A DNA stretch of 64,000 nt from Methylococcus capsulatus (GTDB lineage Bacteria; Pseudomonadota; Gammaproteobacteria; Methylococcales; Methylococcaceae), in NCBI RefSeq assembly GCF_036864975.1, contig NZ_CP104311.1, positions 2,731,513-2,795,512 on the forward strand, written 5' to 3'. Position 1 is the stretch's first letter, and each line of letters begins with the position of its first letter. Shown piece after piece: positions 44,339 through 52,480 of this stretch. Under the pieces are notes generated by a model, which ran no database searches, had not been told where the DNA came from, and was given only the letters and a program-made list of their open reading frames with translations. The translations under genes and the position numbers were made by a program.

Positions 44339-45707
44339 TTTTCTGTCGCCACACGCGATAGAGGAAAAGGGGGTTGCCGATGATGTAGCGCCGCCACATC
44401 CGTCCCGGCTCCTGCAAGAGCCGCCAGCTCCATTCCAACCCGATTTCGAATTGCGCCATCTGCGAGTCTGCCGGCCTCAATCCCTGCAAGAGCCGCCAGC
44501 TCCATTCCAACCCGATTTCCCTCAGCCAAAGCGGAGCCCGGGGGATCCGGCCCGAGTAAAAGTCGAACAGTCCGCCCACCCCCATGGCGACGCGCGGCTT
44601 GAGCCGGGCACGGTGTTTCCACAGCCAGAGCTCCTGTTTGGGGACGCCGAAGGCGACCAGCAGGATGTCTGCCCCGGACCGGTTGATGGACTCGATGACC
44701 TCCGCCTCGGCTGCCGGCGCGAAGTAACCGTCGCAGGTACCGGCAATCTTCAAGCCTGGATAGCGCTGTAGCATGTTTTCGGCGGCCAGCCGGGCTACGC
44801 CGGGCCGGGCACCAAGCAGGAACAGCGACAGTTGTTCGTCCACGCAGCGTTCACACAGCCGGGGAAACATATCGGTGCCGTTGACATTGGCGCGCAGGCT
44901 GATACCCAGAATACGGCAGCCGAAGCGGATGCCGATACCATCCGGCAGAACGAGGTCGACCTTGCCCAGAACCGCGCGGTATTCCGGATTGCCATAGGCG
45001 ATGTTGAGACAGTCCGGGTTGACGAAGGCAATAGTTGCAGGATGATCTTCACGGACGCGGCGGACGATCCAGTCGATGGCCTCGCTCATGGTGGTATTGG
45101 CGATGGCGACACCGAAGAACTCGAGCAGGTCCGGCGCCGGCCGCACGGCATCGCCGGCGAGCAATCCGCCGACGCCGGTGCGCAACATCAGGCCGAGATT
45201 GCCCGCCGCCGTTTCGGTGTAGTAGAACTCACGGTCCAGTTCCGCTTCGCCCTCATAGGCGATCCCGATCCTGGAGCGCAACATGTAGGGCGAGAAAATC
45301 CCCGGTCGCAGACGGAAACGGATGCTCTGGTCCGCAGGCACCGCCGCGGCCTCCTCGGGACTCAACGGGCGCGGTCCGGCGAAAGCCATGTCTCCCCAAA
45401 ATACGTTCAGCAGGACAGCCAAGTTGCGGAGAGGAGCATCATCGGCAAAGGCGAGCTGCCGGAACGGCACCTGGAAACGGCCGACTCTCTCCGTGGCGGC
45501 GAAGATCCGTCCTGCCCGCAGTTTGGCGACGAGGGCGCGAAGCAATAGCAGTGGTCCGAGCAAAATCAGCGCAGCCCCAGCAACACAGAAATCGACGATC
45601 CGTGGCAACAGGCTGGTGGCCAGAGTCAGCAGCGGCAGCAGCCACAAACGCCAGTGCCAACGGGGTCGTTTTCCCAGGGGGCCGGGAATCGCCGTGTGAC
45701 GGCCCAT
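44319..45707 (-). CDS. Sugar-transferase-like / WecG-TagA (GT26) fusion
   Basis: The 462-residue protein has an N-terminal phosphoglycosyltransferase-like domain (about 1-215; hydrophobic helix near 30-50, GDMAFAGPRPLSPEEA, RFRLRPGIFSPYM) and a C-terminal WecG/TagA/CpsF GT26 domain (about 220-430; FVNPDCLNIAYGNPEY, LVLPDGIGIRFG, NGTDMFPRLCE). ATG 45707 is used; an upstream extension reads through the neighbouring gene in another frame. The DE pair before the NV-x-GDM motif is replaced by Arg-Asn (RNLAVLLNVF), so the first domain is probably not catalytic. Near the C-terminus EIGLEWSWRLLQ occurs twice, 24 residues apart. Confidence 0.82.
   Translation of the reverse strand: MGRHTAIPGPLGKRPRWHWRLWLLPLLTLATSLLPRIVDFCVAGAALILLGPLLLLRALVAKLRAGRIFAATERVGRFQVPFRQLAFADDAPLRNLAVLLNVFWGDMAFAGPRPLSPEEAAAVPADQSIRFRLRPGIFSPYMLRSRIGIAYEGEAELDREFYYTETAAGNLGLMLRTGVGGLLAGDAVRPAPDLLEFFGVAIANTTMSEAIDWIVRRVREDHPATIAFVNPDCLNIAYGNPEYRAVLGKVDLVLPDGIGIRFGCRILGISLRANVNGTDMFPRLCERCVDEQLSLFLLGARPGVARLAAENMLQRYPGLKIAGTCDGYFAPAAEAEVIESINRSGADILLVAFGVPKQELWLWKHRARLKPRVAMGVGGLFDFYSGRIPRAPLWLREIGLEWSWRLLQGLRPADSQMAQFEIGLEWSWRLLQEPGRMWRRYIIGNPLFLYRVWRQKIGKLVI
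44411..44519 (-). repeat. 37-bp direct repeat, 72-bp period, inside the WecG domain
   Basis: Positions 44411-44447 and 44483-44519 are identical over 37 bases, with flanking bases differing. The offset of 72 bases keeps the reading frame and inserts 24 residues between two copies of the helix EIGLEWSWRLLQ. The 35 bases between the copies are not repeated, so this is not a simple tandem duplication. Confidence 0.9.
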
Positions 45708-45708
45708 G

Positions 45709-46221
45709 TCAGCGCCCAACGGCCGTCCGCGGTTTGATGCGCGCGGGAACGCCCACCGCCAGACTGTTCGACGGCACATCGGTGATGACCACCGCATTGG
45801 CACCAATGACCACGTCATCGCCGATCCGGATCGGCCCCAACACCTTGGCCCCTGCACCGATGTCGACCCGATTGCCAATCACCGGGGAACCGGGCTCGTT
45901 GGTGCGCTTCAGCCCGATGGTGACGCCGTTGCGGATCGTCACGTCATCCCCGATTACGGCATCGCCGCTGATAATGATGTCGCCGAAGTGCTCGATGGTG
46001 AAGCGCCGTCCGACCTGCGTTTCGCAGGGAAGGTCGATGCCGGTGAGTATCTGCGATAGCAGCTTCAGTACCTTGTACAGGAACGACAGCGGCAGCCTCA
46101 GCCAGCGCGGTCCGATCCGGTAGCGCCAGCGTCCGAATCGGTAGACCAGCATGACCCACAAGCCCTGCCGGGTCAGGTCGCCGTCATAGTTTTTCCAGTC
46201 TTCCCGAACATACTCGAACAT
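45709..46221 (-). CDS. Hexapeptide-repeat acetyltransferase, serine acetyltransferase-like
   Basis: The 170-residue protein has an N-terminal helical part (MFEYVREDWKNYDGDLTRQG) and a left-handed beta-helix C-terminus with hexapeptide repeats (GDDVTIRNGVTIGL, IGNRVDIGAGAKVLGPIRIG, VVIGANAVVITDVP) and a CysE-type VGVPARI ending. Such proteins in polysaccharide loci acetylate sugars rather than serine. ATG 46221 is chosen because the long upstream frame overlaps the GT2 gene. It ends one base before the next start. Confidence 0.85.
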   Translation of the reverse strand: MFEYVREDWKNYDGDLTRQGLWVMLVYRFGRWRYRIGPRWLRLPLSFLYKVLKLLSQILTGIDLPCETQVGRRFTIEHFGDIIISGDAVIGDDVTIRNGVTIGLKRTNEPGSPVIGNRVDIGAGAKVLGPIRIGDDVVIGANAVVITDVPSNSLAVGVPARIKPRTAVGR

Positions 46222-46226
46222 GCCGA

Positions 46227-47201
46227 TCACCACGGTTGCGGCGGCGACACCGTGCCGCCTTCGGTTTCTTTCCAGGCCCGGTTCCACAGACGGATCAGCC
46301 CCTGGGATTCGCGGGCCTTGACGGGAGCCGCTCCCCGATTGCGCAAGGCCCGCAGCCAATGCCAAACCTGCTCCAGGGACTTGACGGCCCAGGCGCCAGC
46401 CAGGCCGTGCCATTTGCGGTAATACAGCGCCTGGCTGCGCATACGCCAAAGCGTAAGCTGGGATGCGTGAGATGAGAACTCCATGTCGTTCAATGTTTTG
46501 GCCGACTCGCCACCGAGATGGGTGATGACCAGTTCCGGCCAGTACATGATCCTGCAACCGGCAGCCCTGATCCGTCGGCATAAGTCGACTTCTTCGTAGT
46601 AAAGGAAGAAACGTGGATCGAAAAAGCCGATGCGGTCGATCAGATCGCGCCGCAGAATCGCGAAGGCCCCCGGCACCCAGTCCACTTCGGCTTCCTCGGC
46701 CGGGTCCGCCCAAGTCCGGTCGAAACGGCCGAACAGCCGGGATTTTGGGTATCGATGCGCCAGACCGCTCAACACGAGGAACTCGTTCAGCAGTGAAGGG
46801 AACATACGGGCAGAGGGTTGCCAGCCGCCTTCCACACCGACCAGTCGCCCTCCTGCCATGCCGACGTCCGGGGAGGCATCCATGCGCTTTAAGGCGGCGT
46901 CGAGCAGGCCGGGAGCGAGGCGGGCATCCGAGTTCAGCAGAACCAGATAGCGTCCCCGGGCCTGCGCGAAGGCGAGGTTGTTGGCGTTGCCGAAGCCGAG
47001 GTTCACGGGACTTCGGATCAGCCGAACAGGCGGAAATTCGGTGGCAACCATATCGGCCGACCCGTCCCACGAGGCATTGTCCACCACGATGGTTTCTATG
47101 TCTGCCTGTCCTCCCTGGTCCTGCAGGCTGGCCAGACACTGGCGCAACAGGTCGCGGGTGTTGAACGATACGATCAGAACCGAAATATCAGGGGGATTCA
47201 T
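46227..47201 (-). CDS. Glycosyltransferase family 2 (rhamnosyltransferase-like)
   Basis: The 324-residue protein is a soluble GT-A glycosyltransferase: VLIVSFNTRDLLRQCL at the start, VVDNASWDGS near residue 40 and the DxD-equivalent LLNSDARL near residue 93, with VNLGFGNANNLAF between. It resembles dTDP-rhamnosyltransferases and related enzymes of O-antigen and exopolysaccharide assembly. AAGGA lies about nine bases before the ATG. It overlaps the preceding GT2 gene by 14 bases. Confidence 0.88.
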   Translation of the reverse strand: MNPPDISVLIVSFNTRDLLRQCLASLQDQGGQADIETIVVDNASWDGSADMVATEFPPVRLIRSPVNLGFGNANNLAFAQARGRYLVLLNSDARLAPGLLDAALKRMDASPDVGMAGGRLVGVEGGWQPSARMFPSLLNEFLVLSGLAHRYPKSRLFGRFDRTWADPAEEAEVDWVPGAFAILRRDLIDRIGFFDPRFFLYYEEVDLCRRIRAAGCRIMYWPELVITHLGGESAKTLNDMEFSSHASQLTLWRMRSQALYYRKWHGLAGAWAVKSLEQVWHWLRALRNRGAAPVKARESQGLIRLWNRAWKETEGGTVSPPQPW

Positions 47202-48378
47202 CGGATTTTATCCTTTCGGTCCGTACCCAGGCGGCGTCCCGGCTCGCGGACGAGAGCAGGCGTTTGCCTAGAGTGAGTTTCCATACGACATAGAAAGGCG
47301 CCGCAGCCAATGCCCCCCAGTCGCGCCAGCCGGCGCGTCCTATGACCAGAGCGGCGGCGATGTGCAAACCGACGATGACCATACCGGTGGCGGCCAATAT
47401 CCTCCCCGGTGCCCAGGGCCAGGCCAGCAGCAGGATCAGGAGGATCACATGATAGGCCAAAGGCAGCAGCAGCAGGTCCAGCAACGGCTCCAGCAGCGGC
47501 CAGTAGCCTCTAGCGACCTGCCGGACGAGAGAGGGGATCTGTTCGCGCATCATCCGGAACCTGCCTCCCTCCCAGCGGGCACGCTGGCTGGAAGCTGCAG
47601 CACCCGTGGCCGGCATGGGTGACCACACCGTCGTACTGTCGCAGAAGCGCACGCGCCTGCCTGCCTGCACCAGCCGGATGTGGTACTCCAGGTCTTCGGC
47701 GATGGAACCGGCGTCGAAGGGAACGCTCTCCAGCGTCCTGCGATGCAGCCCGAAGCCGCTGCCGAGGATGCCGGCGGACCAACCCCAATAGTCCCGCCCG
47801 CGCGGACGCAGCACATTGAATGCCAGCCAGGCGACGTGCATGAGGCGGGCGCGGACCGACTGTTCCGGGTTGGAGACGCGGTAACGCGTTTGCGCCGCGT
47901 CGGCACCGGCCTGGAACAGCGCCGCAAGCTCGGTGAGAAAATTCGGCTCCACCCGGGTGTCGGCATCGACGACCACGAACACCTCGTGGTCCTCCTTAAG
48001 CAGAATCGAGAAAGCATGGTCCAGCGCATACCCCTTCCCGCTCCGTTCGGGCTCGTCACGGACCAGCACCCGTGCGCCGCCGGCTTCGGCACGGGCGGCC
48101 GTATCGTCGCTGCAATTGTCGGCGACGACTACGGTCGTTACGCTGTGAGGGCCCGTTGCGGCGCCCTGGACGCTACGCAGGCAGGCCGCAATGCCCTCGG
48201 CCTCGTCGTGCGCCGGAATCACGATGCAGAAGCGTAGCGGAGCAGCGCCCTGGATGGCGGCGGTTTTTCGGGGGGGCAAAGCGCCTCCGAGCGTCAGCAT
48301 GGCCAGCTCGAAAATGCCGGGCAGGACGGCGGCGCTCAGCAAGACACCGGGTAACAGGATGAGAGTATCGGTCGGCAT
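47188..48378 (-). CDS. Membrane glycosyltransferase family 2
   Basis: The 396-residue protein has an N-terminal membrane helix (about 8-30), a GT-A domain with FCIVIPAHDEAEG, VVADNCSDDT and VVVDADTRVEP, the QRARWEGGR (QxxRW) motif near residue 275 and three C-terminal helices. The QxxRW motif and helices are typical of processive or membrane-bound GT2 enzymes similar to cellulose synthase and hyaluronan synthase relatives. Donor and acceptor are unknown. Confidence 0.88.
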   Translation of the reverse strand: MPTDTLILLPGVLLSAAVLPGIFELAMLTLGGALPPRKTAAIQGAAPLRFCIVIPAHDEAEGIAACLRSVQGAATGPHSVTTVVVADNCSDDTAARAEAGGARVLVRDEPERSGKGYALDHAFSILLKEDHEVFVVVDADTRVEPNFLTELAALFQAGADAAQTRYRVSNPEQSVRARLMHVAWLAFNVLRPRGRDYWGWSAGILGSGFGLHRRTLESVPFDAGSIAEDLEYHIRLVQAGRRVRFCDSTTVWSPMPATGAAASSQRARWEGGRFRMMREQIPSLVRQVARGYWPLLEPLLDLLLLPLAYHVILLILLLAWPWAPGRILAATGMVIVGLHIAAALVIGRAGWRDWGALAAAPFYVVWKLTLGKRLLSSASRDAAWVRTERIKSDESP

Positions 48379-48396
48379 GCCGGAATCTCGATGTGG

Positions 48397-49626
48397 TCAG
48401 GAAGGGGAAAGCCAGCGTTCGAAGGCGGCCGCCAGCCGCGCGATGCTGGCATTGAGATCGTACTCGGCCAGTACCTTGGTCCGTCCGGCTTCCGTCAGCC
48501 GCATGCCGAGCGCCGGATCATCCATCAGCCGCTCGATGGCAGTGGCCAGCCCTTCGACGTCGGACGGCGCAACCAATAGCCCTTCGATGCCGTCCCTGAT
48601 CAGTTCAGGCACGCCGGTGATGTGGGTGGTGATACAGGGAACCCCGAGCGCCATGGCCTCCATCAGCACCACTGGCAACCCTTCTGCGAAACTGGGCAGG
48701 ACGAAGGCATCGGCGGCGCTGTAGTAGCCGGTGATCTCGTCTTGATTGACGGCCCCCGTGAAATCGACGGCATCCCCCAGCTCCAGCCGGCGGGCATGGG
48801 TTTCGAGTGAAGGGCGGTCCGGACCCTGGCCGACCAGCGTGAGATGGACCCGGCGGCCCCGGGCGAACAGCCGGGCCAGTGCTTCAAGCAGGATGTGCTG
48901 CCCCTTGGCGGGCACCAGGCGTCCCACGCACAGCAGCTCGAACACGGCGCCGGCGACTTTGGCCTCACGGGGAGCGAAGCGGGCTGGATCCACGCCGAGC
49001 CGGCAGACCTCGAATTTGTTCCAGTGTGTCACCGGCGAGAGCTTCATCAGCTGGCTGCGGGCGTAATGGCTGATACAAACGACGAAGTCCGCGCCCGCAA
49101 TCTTGTCCGCCAGGCGGTAACCGGGGGCGTCGTAGAACTCGTCGGGGCCATGTACGGTGAATGAAAAGCCGATGGGAAAAATTTTGCTAGCGATCAGACC
49201 GACCATGGAGGCAGGCGTCGCGAAATGGACGTGCAGATGGGAAAGTCCGTCGCGGTGCATCCAGTCGCCGATCATGATCGCCTCCGCCCAATAGGCGAGC
49301 TGATAGCCCAGTTTCTTGCCATCGGTGCCGCCGAGGCGCAGTGCGAACCACAGCCCCCGGACGAGGGCCGTTGGCCGGCGCAGGAGCGTACGGCCCAAAG
49401 CTTTCAGCGCGCCCGCCGCGCCTTGGGGTTTGAGATACCAAGTGGCCTTGGCCTCCCGTCGTTCCTCCGCCGTCAGTTTTTCGGGCAAACGGTCCGGCGG
49501 GTTCACCGAAGCGACGGAGATCGCAAAACCGCGCGCTCTGAGGCCGAGCACCTCCCGCAAAATGAAGGTATGGGAAATTGCCGGATATTGGCTGACCAGA
49601 TAAGCCAGTCTACAAGGGGGATTCAT
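48397..49626 (-). CDS. Glycosyltransferase family 4
   Basis: The roughly 409-residue GT-B enzyme has the N-terminal pattern AYLVSQYPAISHTFILREV, which is typical of exopolysaccharide GT4 proteins, and the C-terminal donor site ADAFVLPSFAEGLPVVLMEA (E-x7-E). ATG 49626 overlaps the stop of the upstream GT4 gene (ATGA), supporting this start over one five codons earlier. It is part of the minus-strand polysaccharide arm. Confidence 0.9.
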   Translation of the reverse strand: MNPPCRLAYLVSQYPAISHTFILREVLGLRARGFAISVASVNPPDRLPEKLTAEERREAKATWYLKPQGAAGALKALGRTLLRRPTALVRGLWFALRLGGTDGKKLGYQLAYWAEAIMIGDWMHRDGLSHLHVHFATPASMVGLIASKIFPIGFSFTVHGPDEFYDAPGYRLADKIAGADFVVCISHYARSQLMKLSPVTHWNKFEVCRLGVDPARFAPREAKVAGAVFELLCVGRLVPAKGQHILLEALARLFARGRRVHLTLVGQGPDRPSLETHARRLELGDAVDFTGAVNQDEITGYYSAADAFVLPSFAEGLPVVLMEAMALGVPCITTHITGVPELIRDGIEGLLVAPSDVEGLATAIERLMDDPALGMRLTEAGRTKVLAEYDLNASIARLAAAFERWLSPS

Positions 49627-50885
49627 CGGCGATCCAGGCACTCACGGTAGAGGGACAAGGCTGCGTCGATCTTCGCGGGCCAGGAGTACCGCCGTTCGAC
49701 CCGCTGGCGGCCGGCCTGGCCCCGGCCCCGCCAGTTTTCCGGATCACGGAAAATGTCTTCGAAGACACCGGCGAGTCCGGCCACGACGGCTTTCCAGCCG
49801 CTGGCAGGCACCAGCGCGCCCACCTCGCTGTCGACGATTTCCGCAGGCCCGCCGTAATCGAGGGCGACGACCGGCCTTGCCACTGCCATCGCCTCCAGCA
49901 ACACCGCACCGCCCGATTCGCGGATGGAAGGCAGACAAAACACATGGGACTCGGCCAGCCGGCGGGCTACTTCGGCGTGGGGCAGGTGCCCCAGAAATGC
50001 CACGCGGCTGGCGATCCCTAGCTCGTCGGCCCTTTGCCGCAGTGCATTTTCCTCGGGACCGGCGCCTGCGATGGCGAGATGAACCGGGCAACCGGCACCG
50101 ATCCGCGCCACCGCTTCGAGGAGCATGGCCACGCCCTTGAAGGGGAGCAGACGACCGACGAAAAGAATGCGCAAAGGCCGCCTATCACCGGGTGGTTCGG
50201 GCCAGGGCGCGGCCCGAAAGACCTCGAGGTCTACGCCGTTCTCCAGCATACCCCGGCACTTCGGGCGGTAGCGTGAGGGCAGGTCGGCGCGGGTGGCGGC
50301 GGTAGCGGTCAAAATCATACGGGCGTTCCGGCTGGAGCCGAGCAGGCCATCCACCAGCCGACCCAACCGCCGCACCGGATAAATCCAGCCGGATTCGGCG
50401 GCCATGATTTCGGGAAAATTCGCCGGGGACTTCAACCCGCCATTCCAAGGACCCAGGACGACAGGCACTCCCAGCCGATGCAAGGTGGTCGCCGCCAGGG
50501 GGGAAACCGGGGTCGGCTGATGGATGAGATCCCAGCTTCGACCTTCCTTGCGCAGTTTCCGAAGCGTTTGCAGCGCAATCCGGTCGTAAACGAAGAAATC
50601 CAGGGATGAAATCAGAAACACCGGGTGCTCGCTGCGGGGAAAGAGGCGGGAAGCCAAGCGGTAGAGAGGGCCGGCGAACCACTCGGTATCGATGTAGGTG
50701 ACGTCGGTACCAGGCAATGGAGCTCCGGCTTCCTCCAGAGCGTTCCGGTTCCGAACATGGGTGACCAGCGTGAGCGGCATGCGCCCGGCCAGCCGGGAAT
50801 ACCATTCCCAGCCGATCTGGGAGACCGAGCCCATGCCTGGTGCGCACTGATAGGCCGAAAGGAGCAATCTGCCGATATTTTCCAT
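49623..50885 (-). CDS. Glycosyltransferase family 4
   Basis: The roughly 420-residue GT-B protein is the first gene of the minus-strand arm. The N-terminal half carries AYQCAPGMGSVSQIGWEW, and the C-terminal half has ILFVGRLLPFKGV and SHVFCLPSIRESGGAVLLEA with the E-x7-E donor motif. ATG 50885 with GGGGA upstream is preferred to ATGs at 50954 and 50990, which would add a non-conserved N-terminus encoded across a G8 tract. It overlaps the next GT4 gene in an ATGA. Confidence 0.88.
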   Translation of the reverse strand: MENIGRLLLSAYQCAPGMGSVSQIGWEWYSRLAGRMPLTLVTHVRNRNALEEAGAPLPGTDVTYIDTEWFAGPLYRLASRLFPRSEHPVFLISSLDFFVYDRIALQTLRKLRKEGRSWDLIHQPTPVSPLAATTLHRLGVPVVLGPWNGGLKSPANFPEIMAAESGWIYPVRRLGRLVDGLLGSSRNARMILTATAATRADLPSRYRPKCRGMLENGVDLEVFRAAPWPEPPGDRRPLRILFVGRLLPFKGVAMLLEAVARIGAGCPVHLAIAGAGPEENALRQRADELGIASRVAFLGHLPHAEVARRLAESHVFCLPSIRESGGAVLLEAMAVARPVVALDYGGPAEIVDSEVGALVPASGWKAVVAGLAGVFEDIFRDPENWRGRGQAGRQRVERRYSWPAKIDAALSLYRECLDRR

Positions 50886-51062
50886 GCTTTCCCCAGTCGA
50901 TAGCGATCGAGCCGATGCCTGCCGCCCAGTGGGCGCTGGAATTGTAGCATTCATTTGCTTGCAGGCGGATAGCCCCCCCCGCAATCTCATCGACTTTGTG
51001 AAACCGTTCTAACTACAATAATAAAGATAGCCATTTTTCGATGACTGCTAGGAGTAAAGGGG
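50886..51062. promoter_or_regulatory. Divergent promoter region between the two polysaccharide arms
   Basis: Minus strand: TACAAT (50946-50941) is a good -10 without a clear -35. Plus strand: TTGTGA (50996-51001) followed after 17 bases by TAATAA (51019-51024) is a moderate promoter for the STAS gene. A run of eight C residues (50973-50980; G8 on the minus strand) lies between the two, close upstream of the minus-strand -35 region. I see no long inverted repeat. Confidence 0.4.
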
Positions 51063-51407
51063 ATGCTGCTTAAGCACAGGACGCAGGACAATGTGGACAT
51101 CGTCGAACTCGGCGGACGCCTGGTGATGGCAGACGCCGCCAAGGCCAGGAGCGAGCTCCTGGCTGTCGTGGAACGAGGCACGGGGCGGCTGGTGGTGGAT
51201 TTGAGCGATGTCGATTTCATCGACTCCAGCGGTCTGTCGGTGCTGATCGCCGCCTTCAAGGCCATCGAGGAGCGGTTGGGAAAAATGGTCCTGGCCGGGT
51301 TGTCACCGGAAATCCAGGCGTTGATCGAACTGACTCGCCTCAACGAGATCTTCCTGGTTTTCGCCGACGCCGACCGGGCTGTCGAATATCTCGCATCGGC
51401 CGAATGA
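51063..51407 (+). CDS. STAS-domain anti-sigma factor antagonist
   Basis: The 114-residue single-domain STAS protein contains VDFIDSSGLSVLIAAF (about residues 51-66); the second Ser of DSSG is the conserved phosphorylation site of SpoIIAA/RsbV-type antagonists. In a partner switch it is phosphorylated by an RsbW-type kinase and dephosphorylated by a PP2C phosphatase, both encoded at the far end of the divergent arm (40013-41630). A Shine-Dalgarno-like AGGAG precedes ATG 51063. It heads the plus-strand polysaccharide operon, ahead of the Wza-like gene. Confidence 0.9.
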   Translation: MLLKHRTQDNVDIVELGGRLVMADAAKARSELLAVVERGTGRLVVDLSDVDFIDSSGLSVLIAAFKAIEERLGKMVLAGLSPEIQALIELTRLNEIFLVFADADRAVEYLASAE

Positions 51408-51468
51408 CTTCCGGCCTCGGGGATCTGACGCGGCGATCGACAGCCACCGCCGGCCGGTACGCGTGGGT

Positions 51469-52470
51469 ATGAAAGCGTTCCATAGGGTCGCCCGCATCGC
51501 TATCCTTGCTCTGACCGTAGCACTATCCGGCTGCGGTTCCTGGGAATCGGTGCCGGATGCCACCCCCGGCGCCCGCGAGGCCTTCAGCGCCCCACAGAAG
51601 GCCGAGACCATGTCGCCGGCTGAGGTGATCAAGGCTTTCCAGGAGGAAACCGTGACCGATTACCGGGTGGGCGACGGTGATCAGATCCAGATTGATGTGG
51701 TCGGCCGGCCCGAGCTTTCCGGGCCGCAGGTGGTTGGACCGGACGGTTATGTCACCCTGCCCGTGGTCGGCAATATTGCGGTCCGGAATCTGACCCGGGA
51801 GGAGGCGGCCAATGCCATCAGTAAGGCATTGCGGCAATATTATCGCGATCCCTTCACCACGGTACGGGTGCTGCAGTACGCGTCCAACCGCGTCACCGTT
51901 CTCGGCCGGGTCGAACATCCCGGCCCAGTGCCTTTCGATACCCCCCCGACTCTGCTGGAGATCCTGTCGAAAGCCGGTGTGTTTCCGCTGATCCGGCCAG
52001 AACAGGTGCTTACGAGCTGTGCAGTGATCCGGCGCGACCGCATTCTCTGGGTGGATATCGGGCGGCTGTTGGCGGGTGATCTGCAGCTCAATGTGCAATT
52101 GCACCGAAACGACGTGGTGTATATCCCCGACGCGTCGGACCGCCAAGTCTTCGTACTCGGCGCCGTCAACAAACCGGGAGCCATCCGTCTCACGTCGCGA
52201 ATGTCCTTCGTCGACGCGCTCGGCCAGGCCGGGGGCCCCACTCCGGATGCCCACCAGGGAGAAATCCACCTGATCCGGCCGCAAAAGGGTGTCAACCTGC
52301 AGATTGCCTTGAGTGACATCATGAGGCCGGACCCCAGCCTGTCGCTCGCGCTGGAACATGGCGACATCATTTACGTACCCATGAACACCGCTTCGAAGAT
52401 CGGTTTCATCCTGCAGCGGGCGAATCCTTTCATGCAGGCCTGGATGCTGCGCCAGATCGGCACCATGTAG
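51469..52470 (+). CDS. Polysaccharide export outer-membrane lipoprotein, Wza-like
   Basis: The roughly 333-residue protein has a lipoprotein signal with lipobox LSGC near residue 21, a polysaccharide biosynthesis/export (PES) domain (about 60-145, TDYRVGDGDQIQIDV) and two or more SLBB domains (about 145-300). It would form the outer-membrane exit channel. ATG 51469 is preferred to the GTG two codons upstream. It lacks an obvious outer C-terminal amphipathic helix of E. coli Wza length, but the end (NPFMQAWMLRQIGTM) is hydrophobic enough to be similar. Confidence 0.9.
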   Translation: MKAFHRVARIAILALTVALSGCGSWESVPDATPGAREAFSAPQKAETMSPAEVIKAFQEETVTDYRVGDGDQIQIDVVGRPELSGPQVVGPDGYVTLPVVGNIAVRNLTREEAANAISKALRQYYRDPFTTVRVLQYASNRVTVLGRVEHPGPVPFDTPPTLLEILSKAGVFPLIRPEQVLTSCAVIRRDRILWVDIGRLLAGDLQLNVQLHRNDVVYIPDASDRQVFVLGAVNKPGAIRLTSRMSFVDALGQAGGPTPDAHQGEIHLIRPQKGVNLQIALSDIMRPDPSLSLALEHGDIIYVPMNTASKIGFILQRANPFMQAWMLRQIGTM

Positions 52471-52480
52471 CGCTGGCACG

